Shown here: one piece after another, positions 36,535-49,502 of the stretch
Layout of the letters: the number at the start of each line of letters is the position of its first letter
Position numbering within the stretch: the stretch's first letter is position 1
Origin: Cryptomeria japonica
Taxonomy: Eukaryota; Streptophyta; Pinopsida; Cupressales; Cupressaceae
Direction: 5' to 3'
DNA: 64,000 nucleotides
Assembly (NCBI RefSeq): GCF_030272615.1
Contig: NW_026729161.1
Span: 98,501-162,500, forward strand
Translations under genes and position numbers: made by a program
The notes under the pieces: model-generated
Seen by the model: the letters and a program-made list of their open reading frames with translations, nothing else
Told to the model about the DNA's origin: nothing
Databases searched by the model: none

Positions 36535-37308
36535 TGTTGGAATTCTATACTCACATGAGAATGGTTGATTTTGTCATTGATGGAAACCAACCGGTACAGG
36601 ATTCTACAAGTTCATCGACAACACATACATCATCTACCAGCACCGGCAGGCACAACAAGGTCATTCATCGACATCTAGTTTACACCAACAATAAAGCATA
36701 CCGACACTCAGGCTGACATGAGACAAGTTTTTTTATATGAATTGTATTGTAATGTAATTAATTATTTGTAAGCCAACATGATGTATTGTAAAGACTCATA
36801 TATGTATGAGATCTTATAGGTCATTTTTGATATGGTATTATGTAGAAGATAGCGAAAGGATTTTGTAATAAGGCACATAGGTTATGTGAGCGAATATCAT
36901 TCACCGGCAAGGTTTTTGGTTAAGGTTTCTGATTGAGCTTAAACCGGTACTGAATCAAGCATTGCAGATGCTATTTTGAGCAGTACATTATCTTGGATTT
37001 AATTATCCATTTTGTAGTCAGTGAGACTCTTTCATTGAGCAGTGGGCTCTAGACTGTTGGCCTTCCTGGATGTGCAGGCCCCTATTCTAAGTAATATTTA
37101 TTTATATTGGCCAGTGAGTAAATATTGTGGGTCACAAATCCCACTGAGGTTTTTCCCTTACCGGGTTTCCTCACCAAAATATCTTGTGTTATGGTGTGCA
37201 TTTATGTTGTCTCTGTTATTTCTCTTTGTTGCACTATTACTTATTTACCGATACATTAATTTGGATTGCAAAGTTATAAATAAGTTCAAATATTCTATTA
37301 ACCGGTTA
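36535..37308 (+). repeat. X1 3' LTR, truncated by Copia
   Basis: Starts TGTTGGAATTCTATACTC and matches the 5' LTR up to AACCGGTTA. It then breaks into minus-strand Copia sequence at 37309. The last 55 bases or so and the TSD do not reappear in this window. Confidence 0.85.
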
Positions 37309-37949
37309 TGTGAGATTCTGTGAGAAGTGAGAACCGAGCCAAGATCTGATGTCGGTCGTAGATCACATGCAACTCCTCACGCAATAGATGATCAAAGATC
37401 AAAATAGTTGAATGAAGATAATTTTGATATGAGAGAGAAATAGAGACAAAGAAGAGAATTTGGAGAAGACTCTCACCGAGCTATCACTTCACTTACTTGA
37501 CTAGTGAAGGTGAAAGTATAGTGCTTATTATATAGAAAAATATAAGCATATACATCCAAGGGGTGCATTAACTCCTATTCCCCATAAAAAGTGGGATGTT
37601 TTACCTTCTTGGTAAATGCCAAAACATGTGGCATAACCTCCTTACATGAAGACAAAAAAGGAGTTGAGAAAGTTGGCACATAAGGCCAAAAGAGGGTATG
37701 AAACCCAACTACCCCATAACCCACTTATGAAATTACAAAATAGTGGTTATGAGAGATGGCACAACAAGCCAAAAGAGGGTGTGTAACTCAACTACCCATG
37801 TGAGGTGGAGAGTTACATATGTAGCTGAAGTATTTCACCACGTGTCCTCATATAAACCACTCCTATTAACCTAAGCAAGCTTAAATAATATATGTGTAGG
37901 AAAAATAAATACCCCCGAACATAAGGAAAATAAAAAACCTATACTAACA
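37309..37949 (-). repeat. Copia 3' LTR (minus)
   Basis: 641 bp. Read on the minus strand it starts TGTTAGTATAGG and ends CAGAATCTCACA. A CTTAAGGGGGGG tract directly precedes it (37950-37961 on the plus strand). Confidence 0.8.
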
Positions 37950-38149
37950 CCCCCCCTTAAGCATAGCTTAGGTGGGTGAAAATATGGGTCCCGACAAATG
38001 TAACCATGTTAGGTACCCATGTACATAGATAGCCCCCCCAAAAGAAGAAGCCCCCCATAAGAAGAAAAGGCCCCCCCCTAAATAAGGAGAGAAAGAAAGG
38101 AGGACTAAGAAGTCCGTCCTGTAATAGACACCTATCATATCCCATGCAG

Positions 38150-41100
38150 AGATCGCAAATGAAGGAACTTACTTTCGGTGAAGAGTTTGGTGAAGATGTC
38201 CGTAGTTTGCTCCGTTGTAGAACAATACTTAAGATCAATGATGCCTTTCTAAATGAGCTCCCGAATATAGTGCATATGTATCTCAATGTGTTTCATCCTC
38301 TGGTGATGAACTAGATTTCTTGAGATCTGTATAGCACTTTGATTATCACAAAAGATGATAGTAGGCTTCCTAACTGGAATACCAAACTTAGTGAGAATAT
38401 TTTGAATCCAAATAGCCTCAATGGTGGCATTAACTGCCCCTCGATACTTAGCCTCTATTGATGAAAGAGAAATTGCAGACTGCTTCTTACTCGACCAACA
38501 AACTGGACCAGAACCAAGTGAGAAGCAATACCCTGAAGTGGATTTGTGATCTTGAGAATCACCTACCCAATTTGAATCCGTATATCCCACCAAGTCAATA
38601 TCCATGCCTGTTGCATACTGAATTCCATAATTGTGAGTACCCTGAATGTAGTGGAGAATCCACTTAGCTACTTTCCAACGCAACTCATGTGGCTCCTGCA
38701 TGAATCTAGAGACCATGCCCACCGCATATGAAATGTCAGGTCTCGTATGAGTCAAGTAGATGAGGCTCCCAACAATTTGTCGATATAAAGTGCTATCAAC
38801 CAAGGGTGAAGAGCACTTAGCCTCAAGTTTGACCCTAGACAAAAAAGGAGTAGGTGCAGGCTTACAATCAGCCATGCGAAATCTAGAGAGCATATCGAGT
38901 GCATACTTGGGTTGTCCAAGGAAGATGCCTAAAGAAGATTGAGTAATCTCAATTCCCAAGAAGTAATGTAGAAGACCCAAGTTTGACATCAGAAATCTAT
39001 CATGTAGAGCAGTTTTCACTACCTTGATGGTGGATGAGTGACTCCCTGTGATCAACAAGTCATCAACATAGAGAACTAGAAATGTGAGAGTATCATCCTA
39101 GTGTAGAATGTAGACGTTCAGATCAGAATGGCATCGAGTAAAACCAACTATCAGAAGGAAGGAGTCCATCTTGGAATACCAAGCTCGAGGAGCTTGTTTG
39201 AGGCCATAGAGAGACTTTCGAAGTCGATACACAAGTGAAGGATCTTGAACAAACCCTTGTGGTTGCTCCATGTAGATTTCCTCCTGAAGGTCACCATGAA
39301 GAAATGCACTCTTGACATCCATTTGATGAACTTCCCAATGATGGGTTGCAGCAATAGTAAGGACAAGCCAGATGGAATTCATCTTAGTAACTGGAGCAAA
39401 AATCTCAGAGTAATCAACCCCTAGAAATTGGGAAAAGCCTTTTGCTACCAAGCGAGCCTTATACTTATCAACTGACCCATCTACTGCAAATTTTGTTTGA
39501 TAGATGCACTTGCATTGAACAAGTTTCCTTCCCTTAGGAAGAGGAACTAAATCCCATGTGTGATTCCTTTCCAAGGAATTAAACTCTTCTTGCATTGTAG
39601 CATCCCATTCAAGAACACCTGTAGCTTTTCGAAAAGATTGTGGATCAGAAGCTAAAGAAATGAAGAGATGTGGAGCTTGCTAAAATTGTGACCTAGTTCT
39701 TCTAGAATCTGATGGATCACCAAGCCAATTTCTTGCTGACTCAAAAGTTTGTCGAGCCCAAAGAGGCACTAAAGCTGGAGAGTCTAGGGGAGAATCATCA
39801 ACCTCTGAAGGATGACTATGAGAAGAATGTGAATCCTCACCATCACTGTCACCATCTGAAGTGGAGGAAGAAGACTCCTCAACAGGATTAGGAGGATTAA
39901 GATCCTTAGAAGAACTATCATCATCATGCAATGTCTCCAATGTGATAGTGGATGGAGAAGTGGTATGAGAAGAAATAGAAGAACTCTCCTCAAAACAAAC
40001 ACTCCTCTCAATGAACAACTCATGTGTAGAGGGATGGAGAATTCTATACCCTTTGACGTCATCTGGATACCCAACAAATATGCAAGGCTTGCTCTGTGGA
40101 TCCATAGCCTTGCGTTTCTCTGCTGGAATGTGGGCCCATGCAAGAGAACCAAACACTCTGAAATTCTTAACTGTAGGTTTCCGACCAGTCCAAGCTTGAA
40201 AAGGAGTTACCCCCTTCACAACTTTATGAGGAACTCGGTTTTGGATGTAACATGCACAATTGATGGCCTCTACCCAGTACTGAGGTGCCAAAGACTTGGA
40301 GTGAATCATACAACTTTCCATCTCCTTCAAGGACCTATTCTTCCATTCTGTGACACCATTCTACTGAGGGTTGTATGGAACTGTGTGCTGCATGTTGATA
40401 CCTTCTAAAGCACAAAATTGTTCAAACTTATTATTAACATATTCACCCCCATTATCTGTATGCAGAATCTTGATGAACTTCCCAAATTGTTTCTCTACAA
40501 AAGCTTTGAAATCTAGAAAATTCTCAAATACCTCAGACTTTTGTTTGAGAAAGTAAACCCATGTAAATCTGGAAAAGTCATCAATAAATGTTAAGACATA
40601 TCTAGCCCTGCTGAAAGATGGTTGTGGAAATGGTCCTACCAAGTCACTATGTACCAACTCCAATAGCTGTGGAGCTCTCCATGCTTTTCCTTTATCATAC
40701 TTCTCCTCAGGATGCTTACCAAGAATACATCCCTCGCAAACTCCATCAGAAAATCGAATAGAAGGCAACCCTGAAACCATGTCCTGTTTACTGAGTTGTT
40801 GCAAGTAACGATAGTTCAAGTGGCCAAATCATTGATGCCACAAACAACTAATCTCATCTACATGAGTGAGTAAAACTGTTGAAGGAGAGTCAAGAACAAA
40901 GTGAGAAAACTGATATAATCTGGATTGATGATCTGCTTTTCCCACAACAATAGTAGACCCATTATGCATTTCACTGATTACCACTGTATCTGGTGTGAAC
41001 TCAACTCTCTTGCTAGAACCAGTGTGAGTGATTTGATAAACAAATAGGAGATTAGTTGATAAAGATGGAACACAAAGGACATCCTTAAATGTTCCTTTTC

Positions 41101-41250
41101 CCAAATCAACAAACCCTCTCCCATGCACTTCAATAGGAGTGTCATCACCCATTAGTATGGAAGGCATTGAACATGGCTCTAAAGAGGTGAAATCATCTTT
41201 TGAAGAAGCCATGTGGTGCAAAGCACCCGAGTCAATTATCCAAGAATTGG
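38150..41250 (-). pseudogene. Copia pol: PR fragment, IN, RT, RNase H
   Basis: One reading frame runs from 41250 down to about 38150 with no frameshift, only five in-frame stops (codons starting at 40831, 40363, 39682, 39100 and 38251 on the minus strand). Order: protease-type WIIDSGALHHM, gag-pre-integrase with WH..FGHLNYR, integrase core (HTDNGGEY, then NGVTEWKN with Glu kept), reverse transcriptase (KYKARLVAKGF, LYVDDLLITG), and RNase H (GYTDSNWVGD, SSIEAKY, FCDNQSAI). Each stop sits where Copia proteins normally have Gln or Arg. It is a dead copy but one of the younger-looking frames here. Confidence 0.9.
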
Positions 41251-41262
41251 GTTGTGAAGCAA

Positions 41263-41910
41263 CAGTACTTGTTTTAGTACTTGTTTTAGTACTTGTTTTA
41301 CATTACAGACATTTACATTTACAGCATTGCTCATTTCTTGGTTAATTCCAAAACCGGGGTTTGACCTAAAGGCAAACCCCTAATCCCTAACCCCCCAATC
41401 GTCTTCACTTTTCTGTGTGTAGGTTGTAGGTACGCGGCTGAAATTGAAGATCTAGAATCCTTGTGCAGAGACAAACAGATCCCCCTTCGTTTCGCGGATT
41501 TTTCGGAGGACCGTGGCGCTCGAGCGCCATCGTCCCAGCAACTTTCACTCAAATTTACAGGACAGCGCTGTATCGACATTTTACTGCTAATTCCAGGTCC
41601 GCAGCTTCATACTGTATTCCTATCTCAGTTTATAAGCAAATCTTTCTCACTTTCTATGCATTCCTAGCTTAATTCTTCTATCAACATTCTTTACAAAAGA
41701 GGGTAGCCTTGCTTTCTTAACCCTTGAAACACATTTAGCATCCAATCTTGCATTGTGTGGGATTGGATCTTGTGGGTTTCAACCCCTCTTTTGAATGTAA
41801 AGTCTCTCCCCTAAGTGAAAACCATCAACCCTAGTGAATCTCCCTTCTCTCTCCTTGGAGTTGGAAGAGGGGAGAGCAACTAGGGTTCGATCGTGATTTT
41901 TCGCTTTACA
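41263..41910 (+). repeat. TG2 5' LTR, 3' part only
   Basis: Matches the last 600 or so bases of the TG1 LTR and ends CGCTTTACA. It includes the hairpin at 41508-41535 (GGACCGTG ... CATCGTCC). Confidence 0.85.
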
Positions 41911-43093
41911 TTTTGGTGAACCCGACGTGAACATCCTTTCTGATTATTCATAGTTAGATCTGAAAATTGGGTTCCTTGATTACATTTCCATGTTTGATCT
42001 TTGGCAAAATTTTAGAGGTTAATTGCATAAAAACCCTAAATTTTCTTTTTAAGTAATTACACTTGTGAAATGTCTAAATGTTAATGCTTGTTTCAGATCT
42101 GCCCTTCTATTACAAATTATCAATTCATATCTATGCTTTAATTTTGAAAATTAAGTGGTTAAGTGTCAAAACCCTAATTTTTAAAACCCTCTTGATTCAA
42201 CCTTTGTCTGACAATTTCACTGATCAAAACATCTCCAAATCAGCTGTAACTTTGGATTCCGCAATAAAATCACAATATCTTTCATCCCTGAAAATTTGGA
42301 AAAAAGTTGCGAGGACCGTGTGCACTCCGAGCGCCATCGTCCCCGACATTTTTTCCGAAATTTTGGGAGCTAGATCTTACTGTATTTTCCTGCTAAAATC
42401 CAGAATTTTGGCTGATTTTATCAATTTTAACACCTTCAAAATTAAAGTCAAAGTTGGTCTAGGGATTGCTTGGATTAACGCTTCTAATCATTCAAAAATC
42501 ATTGAAACTGAAATTTTGTGTCAAAATTGTGTTCTTGCTGTCCTAAATCTGAAAAGTGTGTTTGCATTCATTCGAAATTTCAGTGCTTTATTCAAATTCT
42601 TGCAATTCGTGACTTTTGAAATTAAGTGCTTAATTACAACAACTTTAATTTCCGCTTTCAAAATTGAATTTTGCGTGAAATTGAGTCAACTTTTGAATTT
42701 CAAAACTTGCATTGCTTTCGGTATTCCCTCTAAAATCATAAAATTCAAAATTTCAGTTTCCCTCTCTTTTTCAAAATTCAAATTTTTGCATTTTTCGACA
42801 ATCTGGGTAGGGTTCAATTTTGAGATTGCAACTTTAATTTGGCCTATCTACAGATCGTAAAATCACTCAATTTTTTCAGATTAGCTCTAAAATCATCATA
42901 ACTTTCATCCCTGCAAATTTCGAAAAAAGTTGCAAGGACCGTGTTGCACTCCGAGCGCCACGGTCCCGGACATTTTTTCTGAAATTTCGAGAGACTATCG
43001 TGATTGCATTTAACAGCTTAAATCCAGAAGATTGGCTGATTTTATTGAAAATTGCTACCTCTAAATTCAAAATCTTCTCTCTCTCTCTAGTGC
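41911..43093 (+). promoter_or_regulatory. TG2 leader
   Basis: Primer site at 41914-41932, then a leader aligned with that of TG1. Hairpins lie at 42313-42342 and 42936-42966, the latter with GGACCGTG pairing CACGGTCC. An open frame at 42078-42860 has only a shifted, unconserved partner in TG1 and is not called. Confidence 0.55.
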
Positions 43094-46000
43094 ATGAGTT
43101 TTACAACAATAAGCCCTACTTACACTATTCCCGTTAGACGAAGCCATAGAATTAAGTCTCTCCAAGGTTTAATTACCGAGGAGATGGAACCTAATTTGAA
43201 TAGCCTTTTTAACGAGGACATGGGTAAGTCCTCTAATCCTCCTAATGATGAAGAAGCTCTCCATGAGGTTTCTGAAGAACAACTTTTGAAATTGGATAAC
43301 CAATTTGACGATTTTCGACAATGGATGTCTCAAGAATACCCCAATAGTCAAGCTCTTCCTTTAATTGAGGGTCTAAAACGTATGCTTCAAAGTGATAAGA
43401 ATGGAATTGATATTTTGCGTGGTATTGCACACATTGTGGATTCAAATGTGATGCCTATGAAAAGTTGTGCCGAAACCTTAGGTTATATACAACCTCCTAC
43501 TCAAGACAATCATTCTATTCCTTTGATGACTTCTATTGCTAGCATACCTACCTTTACATCAAACATAATGGCTACTTCTATACAAGATATTCCTTCTATG
43601 ATCACCAGTCATGGGGGCAATCCTCCCTCTTCTTCAATTAACCCTCTTCCTTCATTCAATCCAACTTCTTCATTCATTCCTTCAATGAGTATTCCTATTA
43701 CATCTCCACAAATGAACATGACGCAAGGGGACAATTCATTCAATCATTCCATTCCTCCTTGTAGTGTTCCTCCTGTCCAATCATCTCCTATGACTAATTA
43801 TCATAGGGTCCCACCACCTTACTCTTTACCTTCTTTCAATAACATAACACCTCCATCTCAATCTAACACATCTAATATGAATTCTTCGACTGAAGCGACC
43901 ATTAACAATCTTGCACAAACTGTCTCTTCTTTACAGCAACAAATTGCCTCTATGAATCAATCTAAGTTTAGTGTGCCCACATTTGATGTTGCGAGCCCAC
44001 TTTCTCTTGACATTGTTCGAGCTATCCCTCCTAAACATGTTGAAATTCCACATTTGGAGCTTTATAATGGTAAAGGTGATCCTCTAACACATGTTAAGAC
44101 TTTTCAAACAATTTGTACCGATTTTGCTTATGACCAAAGGTTGCTTGCAAAATTGTTTACTAGAACATTAAGAGATAAAGCCCTACAATGGTATTGCTCG
44201 TTGCCTTCCTATTCTATTACTTCTTTCGAACAAGTTGCAAATGCTTTTATTCAATAATTTCAAAACAATATAAGTCCTGAAGTTACTTTGATTGATTTAA
44301 TGCATTGTAAACAAGGTGTTAAAGAAAAAGTGACTGATTTCATTGGTAGATATAAGCATTTGTATGCTCAAATTTCTTTTCCAGTGCCTGACAATGATAT
44401 TCAAAGAATCTTTATTTCTAATTTACAAAAAGATATTCGAGACAAACTTCTGTTTTCTGAGTTTACTTCTTTCCAACAGTTGTGTGCAACTCTTCACAAT
44501 TATCAACTGACTGTGAGTCAAATGGAACAATCACATCCTATGGCTCCGAGTGATAAGGGTGATAGCAGTCAACAACCATTTGGGAAGTTTAAACCGAACA
44601 GAGATTCCATCAAATTCAATGAAAACATCATCAACAACAATGTGAATGCAGCATCAGGTGTGCCTCCTATTTTTAAATTTTTCAAGAAAGAAAGAAAGTA
44701 TACTCCTTTGAATGAATCATTGCATAGTATTATGAATAAGTTATTGGAACAAAATGTGCTTACTCTTCCTCCTATAAGGCAAATTGATCCTGCAAAGATT
44801 ACTTCACCTTATTTTGATAACAAAGCTTTTTGTCAATTTCATCGTCAGCCTGGGCATGATACTGAAAAATGTTTTTCTTTAAAGGGTAAAATTCAAGATT
44901 TGATTGATAATAATACTATTTCTATTTCTGGAGTGAATGATAAAGGCAATACATTTGTAGCTCCTCCTAACCAAAATCTTCAGATTTTTACTGATCCATT
45001 ACCTTCTCATTCTTCTCATACCTCTAATGCGATTGAGGCTAATGATTCCTCTCTTTCATCTGATGATCTTGCGTCTATGACTCCGAATGTGATTAACTTT
45101 GTAGAGCAGCAAGAAATCCCTAAAGAACTTTCCATCACATTGGATTCCAGTGAAACCATTAGGGCACCTGATGGTCCTTTATACATAGTTGCAAAAGTCA
45201 AGAATACACCTTGTCGTGGAGTGCTTATTGATCCTTCGTGCATGGTTAATGTTATTACTGAAGAATTTCTTTTTACTTTGCAATTGAATCAAGTGATATA
45301 TGACAAAACAGATGTGATTGTGAAACTATTTGATGTATTTTCTTCTCCTGCAATTGGTTCTATTACATTACCTATTGAGGTCCGTAACAAATCCCTTGAT
45401 GTGAACTTTGCTATTATTCCATCTTCCGAACAATTTCGTGTGAAGCTTGGCTATCCTTGGCTATCTTCCATGAAAGCTATTGCTTCTCCTATTCACAAGT
45501 GTTTGAAATTTCCCCATAATGGTGAAGTTGTTACTGTCAATCATAGTCTCTTTGAACCAGCTGAAAGAACTTCTAGCGTTCCTCTTGATTACTTTTGGCC
45601 TAAACAATTCCAATCTCTTCCTCCGCGAAGTGATCATCTTTTTAAATCTTATCAAAAGTGGAAAAAAGATATGATCCTATCTCTAAGTGAACCTAGAACA
45701 CCCAAACTTGACATTCCTATCGTTCTTGAGAAGGAAGTTCTTCCTTTGAGAGATAAAACTAATGTCTTTCCTCAAGAAGATTCCTCACCCATTCCTATGG
45801 ATGTGACTATGCCTATATCTAATAAACTTCCCAAAAGTAGACCTATCCCTCCTCGTCATGATGGACTTGGTCTCCTTCCAAAACCAAATATTCCTCCCTT
45901 ATATGGAGCAATTCCTCCTCCTTCCTCTTATGGAGAGAAGAGACCTTCCTCTTCTCCTATTGTTCAGCCTAAGAGACCACAACCTAAACACCCAAGTGAT

Positions 46001-46194
46001 AAGGATGAGAACATTCCTCCTCCTCAATCTTCTCAACTTCCTACTAAGACTAGACGAAATCGTTCTGCACGTGAATGCCGGCGAAAGCGTCGTCTTAGAG
46101 CTCAAACTTTGCAATCCCCAAAAACACCTTCAACAAGCATTATTCCATTTTCTCCTCAGCCGACGATTGAGCCGAAATCTCCTAAACATAAGAT
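43094..46194 (+). pseudogene. TG2 Gag-protease-like polyprotein, one stop and truncated
   Basis: It starts MSFTTISPTYTIPVRRSH, the fuller N-terminus. It is open to a TAA at 44255-44257 (CAA in TG1) and open again to 46194, where the frame runs into foreign sequence and ends at 46204. Domains match TG1: gag domain, CQFHRQPGHDTEKC, protease-like LIDPSCM, basic RRNRSARECRRKRRLRAQ. The acidic C-terminal tail is missing. Compared with TG1 it has small in-frame insertions (an extra Ser-Asn block near residue 258) and deletions, so the two copies evolved as coding sequence for a time. Confidence 0.85.
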
Positions 46195-46742
46195 TGTAGT
46201 GTGAAGAATAGAGAGAGTAAGTGTAAACATCACAGTGTTTAATTTACATCAGGTGAAACAAAGAGAAAACAGAGAACAAATTAGAGAGCAAAGAACGAAT
46301 TAGAGAGCAGAGAACAAAAGAGTTGGTGCAAAGACAAGATAGAGTGCAGTTTGTTGTTAGAGTTACAAGACATAATTTGTAACAAGGTACTTAAACTATA
46401 TTTGAATATTTGTTTAAATTTATAATTGTCTAAGTTGGTGCTCAGATAAGGGGTTGGTGCCCATAAACTTTGTAATCGAACTATTTCCATTGTGAGACTA
46501 GATTAGAGCAAAAGACTCTTGCAGCCTTTCTCACTGAGGTTTTTCCCCATCATGGGTTTTCCTCGTATATCTTGTGTTATGGGTTTCTTTCTTTGTGTGT
46601 GCTGAATAGTTTAACATTCTTGCTCATAGTTGCTTGATCTTTGACATTATAGCTTTAATCTTTTAGAAAGTTCAAGTTTTGAATTACCACTAATTCACCC
46701 CCCCTCTCAGTGGTTCATTTGTGTTCCTTCATGTTCATAGCA
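46195..46742 (+). repeat. LTR-like fragment
   Basis: It starts TGTAGTGTGA at the exact break of TG2. It contains CTCACTGAGGTTTTTCCCC, a TATCTTGTGTTATGGG block and TTCACCCCCCCTCTCAGTGG, all typical of the 3' half of Copia LTRs in this window. I find no matching partner or target duplication, so the right end is approximate. Confidence 0.55.
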
Positions 46743-48352
46743 GTAACTAATATGTAATTAACCTACTCTATTGGGGCTACATATAAATTCCAATGTTATA
46801 TGAGTTTGGGAGATCTTCCAAATATATGAAAGTTACTAGATTTTGGTAGAGTTTCTAATTAATTAGTGAAGTTATTACTATTTGTATTGTACTATTGAAT
46901 AATGAATATAGTGATGATGGATGATATCCTGAATTAATGATTAGTTTATGATCAGAGGTTGATACCCTCAAGCAAGGAAGACTTGAGGTAGTGCAATCCT
47001 CTTTATACTTTGATTATTAATGCTAGCATTAGTTAAGTTGTTCATTGCTTTTATATATTATTTGTTGTGATTGTTCTTCTATAGTTAGATAGATATAATT
47101 TGCTAATGATCAATATCAATAATATAGATTGTGAATTAAAGTTGCAATACAATCATAATACTGCACTACCTGTAGCCGCCACTAAGTCACTTTGCCAATT
47201 ACCCACAATAACTTCTATGCAAATAATTTTATATTCTAGCATTGTTTATGTTTGGTCAATTGCTTGAATTCATTTAGTTCCCTTTACACAATTGATAGGT
47301 ATCTTAGAGAGTCATTGGATGCACATACAATGCCAACATCATCCAAGTAGATACAACCCTAGATGGTAATTAGATGAACCTCTCTAGGATAGTTCGTTAC
47401 TTAATATGGGAACTTTTGATCTATTGAATGAATGCATTGAGGTATCTAAACCAGCCTATTGCACTTAGAAGGAGTCAATAAATGAGCTTGTCCACTTACA
47501 AATTATAAAGGATTTTTTTATTGTGTGCCCATTTGCAACAACTTTTGAAAGATTTTTGGTATATAAGTTTCTTTATGGGGAAAGATTAGAGCAATCAAAA
47601 TTCTGCATGCACACTAATTACTCCATTTTTTTACTACAAGGTACAACATATGAATAGATCTATGAGATTCAACATAACAACATAGACTATAATGCGGATC
47701 TAAATATGAGATGAATCATTTTTTCACATAGAGATTTAAATGCATAGTGAAACAAAGAATAATGTTTTTTTTAAGGGCACACTATCAAATGCAAGTTATA
47801 AATTTAACCATAAATGATAACTTTCAATGTTGACTATAATTTTGAGCTCAATATTAATTATTTATTGGAATTGAATTGAAATTACTGAAACAATGGGCTT
47901 GGTATGTCTATAATTAGTCAACATGATTGTAGTATAAAAAAATACACACAATTTTTATTGCACACTTTTACATTGTGTTTGTATTAGTATTGACATTAAT
48001 GATAAAATACACATCATGATTCTAAAGATTCTATACTTGTGAGTAGTAATGATTATTAGGACTTAGGTGCCATCAACCTTGTAAATCCTTTAATTAATTA
48101 TTTCCTAATGTCATTTGCAATTTACGCATAAGAGGTTAAATTGTTTAACCAATGGTGGTGAAAGAGATCATATAATGCTAGAGTTACTTTTACCATTTGT
48201 CTTCTTGGAAAATGACAAAATAGCCAGGTGTCCCTTTTGGAATCTCCTATTTAAAGGCACTTTAACACTTGTCAAGAGAACTGTAAGTGCATGCATGACA
48301 ATTACGATAGTCTGTATGGGTTCCTATGACAAGCATTTATGACAAAAAAGAT
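46743..48352. other. AT-rich sequence, nothing recognised
   Basis: No long open frame, no family motif and no repeat with the rest of the window. It may be the interior of the preceding element or older intergenic sequence. Confidence 0.4.
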
Positions 48353-48675
48353 TGTTGAAATTAGCTAGATGTCATATGACAGTTGTAAGAAGAATCTGTA
48401 AGAGGCTATTTTGGGAGGTTGGTGTGAGTTTTTATAGGTGTTTTTTTTTGCCTATCATTTGGTAATAACATAGTGGTATTTAATCGCACAGGTTTCTATA
48501 AATTGGAGCTTTGAGCTAGAGTTATTCATTCAGTCTTGTTCAATTGTATAAATTGAGTGCTACTAGATTTTAGAAGGGTTTATAGAGAAGTGTATTGTTG
48601 TTGTAATCTTTAGTTTTAGATTTGCAATAAATTTAATTTGTGTTCATATTACAAGATTTATTCACTTGTTTCACA
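48353..48675 (+). repeat. Copia 5' LTR (plus)
   Basis: It starts TGTTGAAATTAGCTAG and ends TTGTTTCACA, 323 bp. It is placed by the degenerate primer site that follows. No 3' partner remains, so the start is an estimate. Confidence 0.5.
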
Positions 48676-48680
48676 ATATT

Positions 48681-48692
48681 TGACATCAAAGC
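48681..48692 (+). promoter_or_regulatory. Copia primer-binding site, degenerate
   Basis: TGACATCAAAGC differs from TGGTATCAGAGC at three positions, each G-to-A or T-to-C. Confidence 0.5.
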
Positions 48693-49502
48693 TAATGATT
48701 TTGTTAAGGGATGCATTTCTCTTAAAAGTGTTGAAGGTTTTTTGGTAAAGTGGAAGCTTTTTATTTGTGGGTTTTTTGTAGATCTATAAAAGGTTGTATA
48801 CCATGGTATCTACCTCTTATTTGGATATTGAGAAGTTTAATTGAACTGGTTACAAGATGTGGAAGTTGAAATTTGAATATCTCTTTGAAGAGAGAGATCA
48901 ATGATTGCTAGTTCCAGTTGATAAGAAATTAGAATATTCCATTTTGTTGGATGATGTTTGGAAAAAGTTGGACAAATTGGCACGAGGAACCATTTAGTTG
49001 TGTCTCACTAACTCTATCATCTTTAATGTCTCTATAGAAGACACCACATACAAGATATGGAGAAGAATAAGTAAAATGTACCAAACTAAGAGCTTGTCTA
49101 ACAAGCTATATATCTGAAAAAACATTTATATTCTTTGAGAATGAGGTTTGGTGATTCTATTGTAGAATATCTGAAAATTTTAATTTTATTATAAGTCATT
49201 TTGCATCAATAGATGTTAGTATAGAAGATGAAGATAAATATATTTTATTGCTTTTGTCTTTGCCCAATTCTTGGAAAAATCTAATCGTTGCCATAAGTAA
49301 TGGTGGTATAGAATCAAAGATGGACAACATCATTCCTATAACTCTTTTAGAAGAGATGAGGAAAAATACCATGAATGCTAGCTCCTAATATTCCTTTCAT
49401 GTTCAAGGAAGATCTAAGGAGAAAAGGCCTAAAGGAGAGAAAAATAAGGATAAGTCAAAAGGACACTCTAAGACCCTCGAAGGAGTAAAGTTGGGAAAAT
49501 GG

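Larger units (their letters stand above)
11334..37308 (+). mobile_element. X1: non-autonomous Sirevirus-like LTR element, interrupted
   Basis: Its own sequence lies at 11334-12995 and 32419-37308; the rest is a nested Gypsy element. Order: 5' LTR, initiator-Met type primer site, ORF1 (coiled coil and zinc knuckles), ORF2 (unknown), repeated polypurine tracts, 3' LTR. No protease, reverse transcriptase or integrase is seen. The same layout without the Gypsy insert is complete in X2 (52048-58581), so pol absence is a family trait. The end of its 3' LTR and its right target duplication are missing because a Copia element cuts in at 37309. Confidence 0.8.
37309..41262 (-). mobile_element. Copia retrotransposon, 5' part missing
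   Basis: On the minus strand: pol (41250 to about 38150), polypurine tract, 3' LTR (37949 to 37309). The gag, primer site and 5' LTR are absent. At its upstream end it joins TG2 at about 41262. The LTR terminus TGTGAG (plus strand) abuts the broken X1 LTR, showing that it inserted there. Confidence 0.85.
41263..46194 (+). mobile_element. TG2: second gag-only element, both ends lost
   Basis: Homologous to TG1 from inside the LTR to about codon 1030 of the ORF. The left end is fused to Copia within a triplet of GTACTTGTTTTA repeats. The right end stops at CATAAGAT, where an LTR-like sequence begins. Confidence 0.85.
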
